The notes beneath the pieces are model-generated. The model did no database searches. It was not told the DNA's origin and saw only the letters and a list, made by a program, of their open reading frames with translations. From Candidatus Bathyarchaeota archaeon A05DMB-5 (GTDB lineage Archaea; Thermoproteota; Bathyarchaeia; Bathyarchaeales; Bathycorpusculaceae), in NCBI GenBank assembly GCA_019685655.1, contig JABFQP010000004.1:124001-188000 (forward strand): 64,000 nucleotides of DNA, in the 5' to 3' direction. Shown here in pieces: positions 63,420-64,000 of this stretch. Position numbers and translations under genes: made by a program. How positions within the stretch are numbered: position 1 is the stretch's first letter; every line of letters starts with the position of its first letter.

Positions 63420-64000
63420 CTCCACCCTTCTTCCTCGCTCTCGTTTCTTCCAGAAAAAGCGGCAAAACCGCAGACACACCTATTGTTAAGGCAGAAGCGT
63501 AAAAAGGCGCCAACTGCCCCCACGCATCCCAGAGAACACCACTCAAAGCATTTCCAATTATCAACCCAACCCAAAATGTCGTCGCCGAGACACCATTAAC
63601 GAAGCCCCACTGTGACTGAGGCGTAGAATCCATCATAAGCGTCTGAAAAGCAGGCCAAGACATATTCAACAAAGCATTAGACAAGAACATAAAAAGAACC
63701 AATTCAGCAAAATTGTGCGAATAAGCAAACAACAAGAAAAACGGAGAAGACACCAAAAACGTCCAAAACATAACCTTTCTCCTGTCAAATCGGTCACTGC
63801 ACTTGCCGCCTGGAAGTTGCACAACAATCGAAGCAACACCAAAACCCACAGCATACAATATTCCAATTAAAGTGTAATCCAAGTTAAAATTCAGCCTAGC
63901 AAAAACCGAAATCACCGGTCCAGTCGCGCCGATGCCGACGCCTTGAATTATGTTAATCAACGAGAACATAACAAGCACAAACAAATATTTCCCAGCTACG
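63406..64000 (-). CDS. MFS transporter, C-terminal part only (runs off window)
   Basis: About 198 residues are visible and the frame is open at the window edge, so the N-terminus lies beyond base 64000. Six hydrophobic segments and the MFS loop motif GGKCSDRFDRRKVMFW are clear. Three later helices end in FLEETRARKKGGAIQK. The substrate cannot be told; drug or sugar efflux types are typical. Overlaps the peptidase gene at the 3' end. Confidence 0.85.
   Translation of the reverse strand, partial: VAGKYLFVLVMFSLINIIQGVGIGATGPVISVFARLNFNLDYTLIGILYAVGFGVASIVVQLPGGKCSDRFDRRKVMFWTFLVSSPFFLLFAYSHNFAELVLFMFLSNALLNMSWPAFQTLMMDSTPQSQWGFVNGVSATTFWVGLIIGNALSGVLWDAWGQLAPFYASALTIGVSAVLPLFLEETRARKKGGAIQK

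Overview
The window looks like the chromosome of a strictly anaerobic archaeon. Signs are an archaeal-type tRNA-guanine transglycosylase, MvhADG/HdrABC-type [NiFe]-hydrogenase-heterodisulfide reductase genes, an ADP-forming acyl-CoA synthetase, a tungsten-type aldehyde:ferredoxin oxidoreductase, a thiol:fumarate-reductase-like flavoenzyme, AbrB/PhoU and Lrp-type regulators, and TATA-box promoters with GGAGG/GGTG ribosome sites. A Bathyarchaeia-like (Thermoproteota) lineage would fit, but no rRNA or other phylogenetic marker is present, so the placement is only an inference. I see no rRNA, tRNA, CRISPR array or insertion sequence.

Region by region. (1) 1-10.6 kb: methylmalonyl-CoA/propionyl-CoA and biotin block: split methylmalonyl-CoA mutase large subunit (cut by the window edge), two biotin carrier proteins, a PycB/5S-type carboxyltransferase, a propionyl-CoA carboxylase/methylmalonyl-CoA decarboxylase-type carboxyltransferase, biotin ligase, methylmalonyl-CoA epimerase and biotin carboxylase. 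(2) 10.8-21.2 kb: a frameshifted membrane protein, a two-gene fumarate reductase whose second subunit carries HdrB-like CCG domains, AOR plus its ferredoxin, a metallo-beta-lactamase-fold hydrolase and several unrecognised genes. (3) 21.2-32.3 kb: Hdr/Mvh cluster 1, transcribed leftward: a GltD-like flavoprotein, MvhD fused to a winged helix, a tandem HdrA, MvhD, HdrC, HdrB, MvhG, MvhA and a maturation protease. It is preceded by a ribbon-helix-helix protein fused to an H-protein-like domain that lacks the lipoyl lysine. (4) 32.4-41 kb: a PhoU/AbrB regulator, small proteins, and Hdr/Mvh cluster 2 (mvhG, mvhA, an hdrA-mvhD fusion, hdrC, hdrB). (5) 41.3-44.4 kb: an Lrp-like regulator with a cysteine-rich tail, and a tusA-yedE-dsrEFH-like sulfur relay cassette. 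(6) 44.5-49.1 kb: ADP-forming acyl-CoA synthetase fused to an acetyltransferase, and a secreted beta-propeller protein. (7) 49.2-58.5 kb: an NfnAB/Flx-like NAD(P)H module with a duplicated ferredoxin-MvhD protein, thioredoxin reductase, an arsenite-methyltransferase-like enzyme, a cysteine-rich AbrB protein, an HdrD-like protein and a third HdrA. (8) 58.5-64 kb: TgtA, a frameshifted secreted protein, an M28-like peptidase and a partial MFS transporter.

Working together, H2 (two hydrogenases), NAD(P)H (GltD/Nfn-like proteins) and aldehydes (AOR) would exchange electrons with ferredoxin and with thiol/disulfide couples through three different HdrA-centred modules. Fumarate/succinate and propionyl-CoA chemistry would supply or consume the carbon side. 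The most notable sequence-level observations are the H-protein-like regulator without its lipoyl lysine, the complementary loss of iron-sulfur ligands in two of the three HdrA paralogues, a shared bipartite promoter in front of Hdr/Mvh cluster 2 and the sulfur cassette, a 119-bp identical tract between the two hydrogenase small-subunit genes, and a dispersed 22-bp intergenic element.
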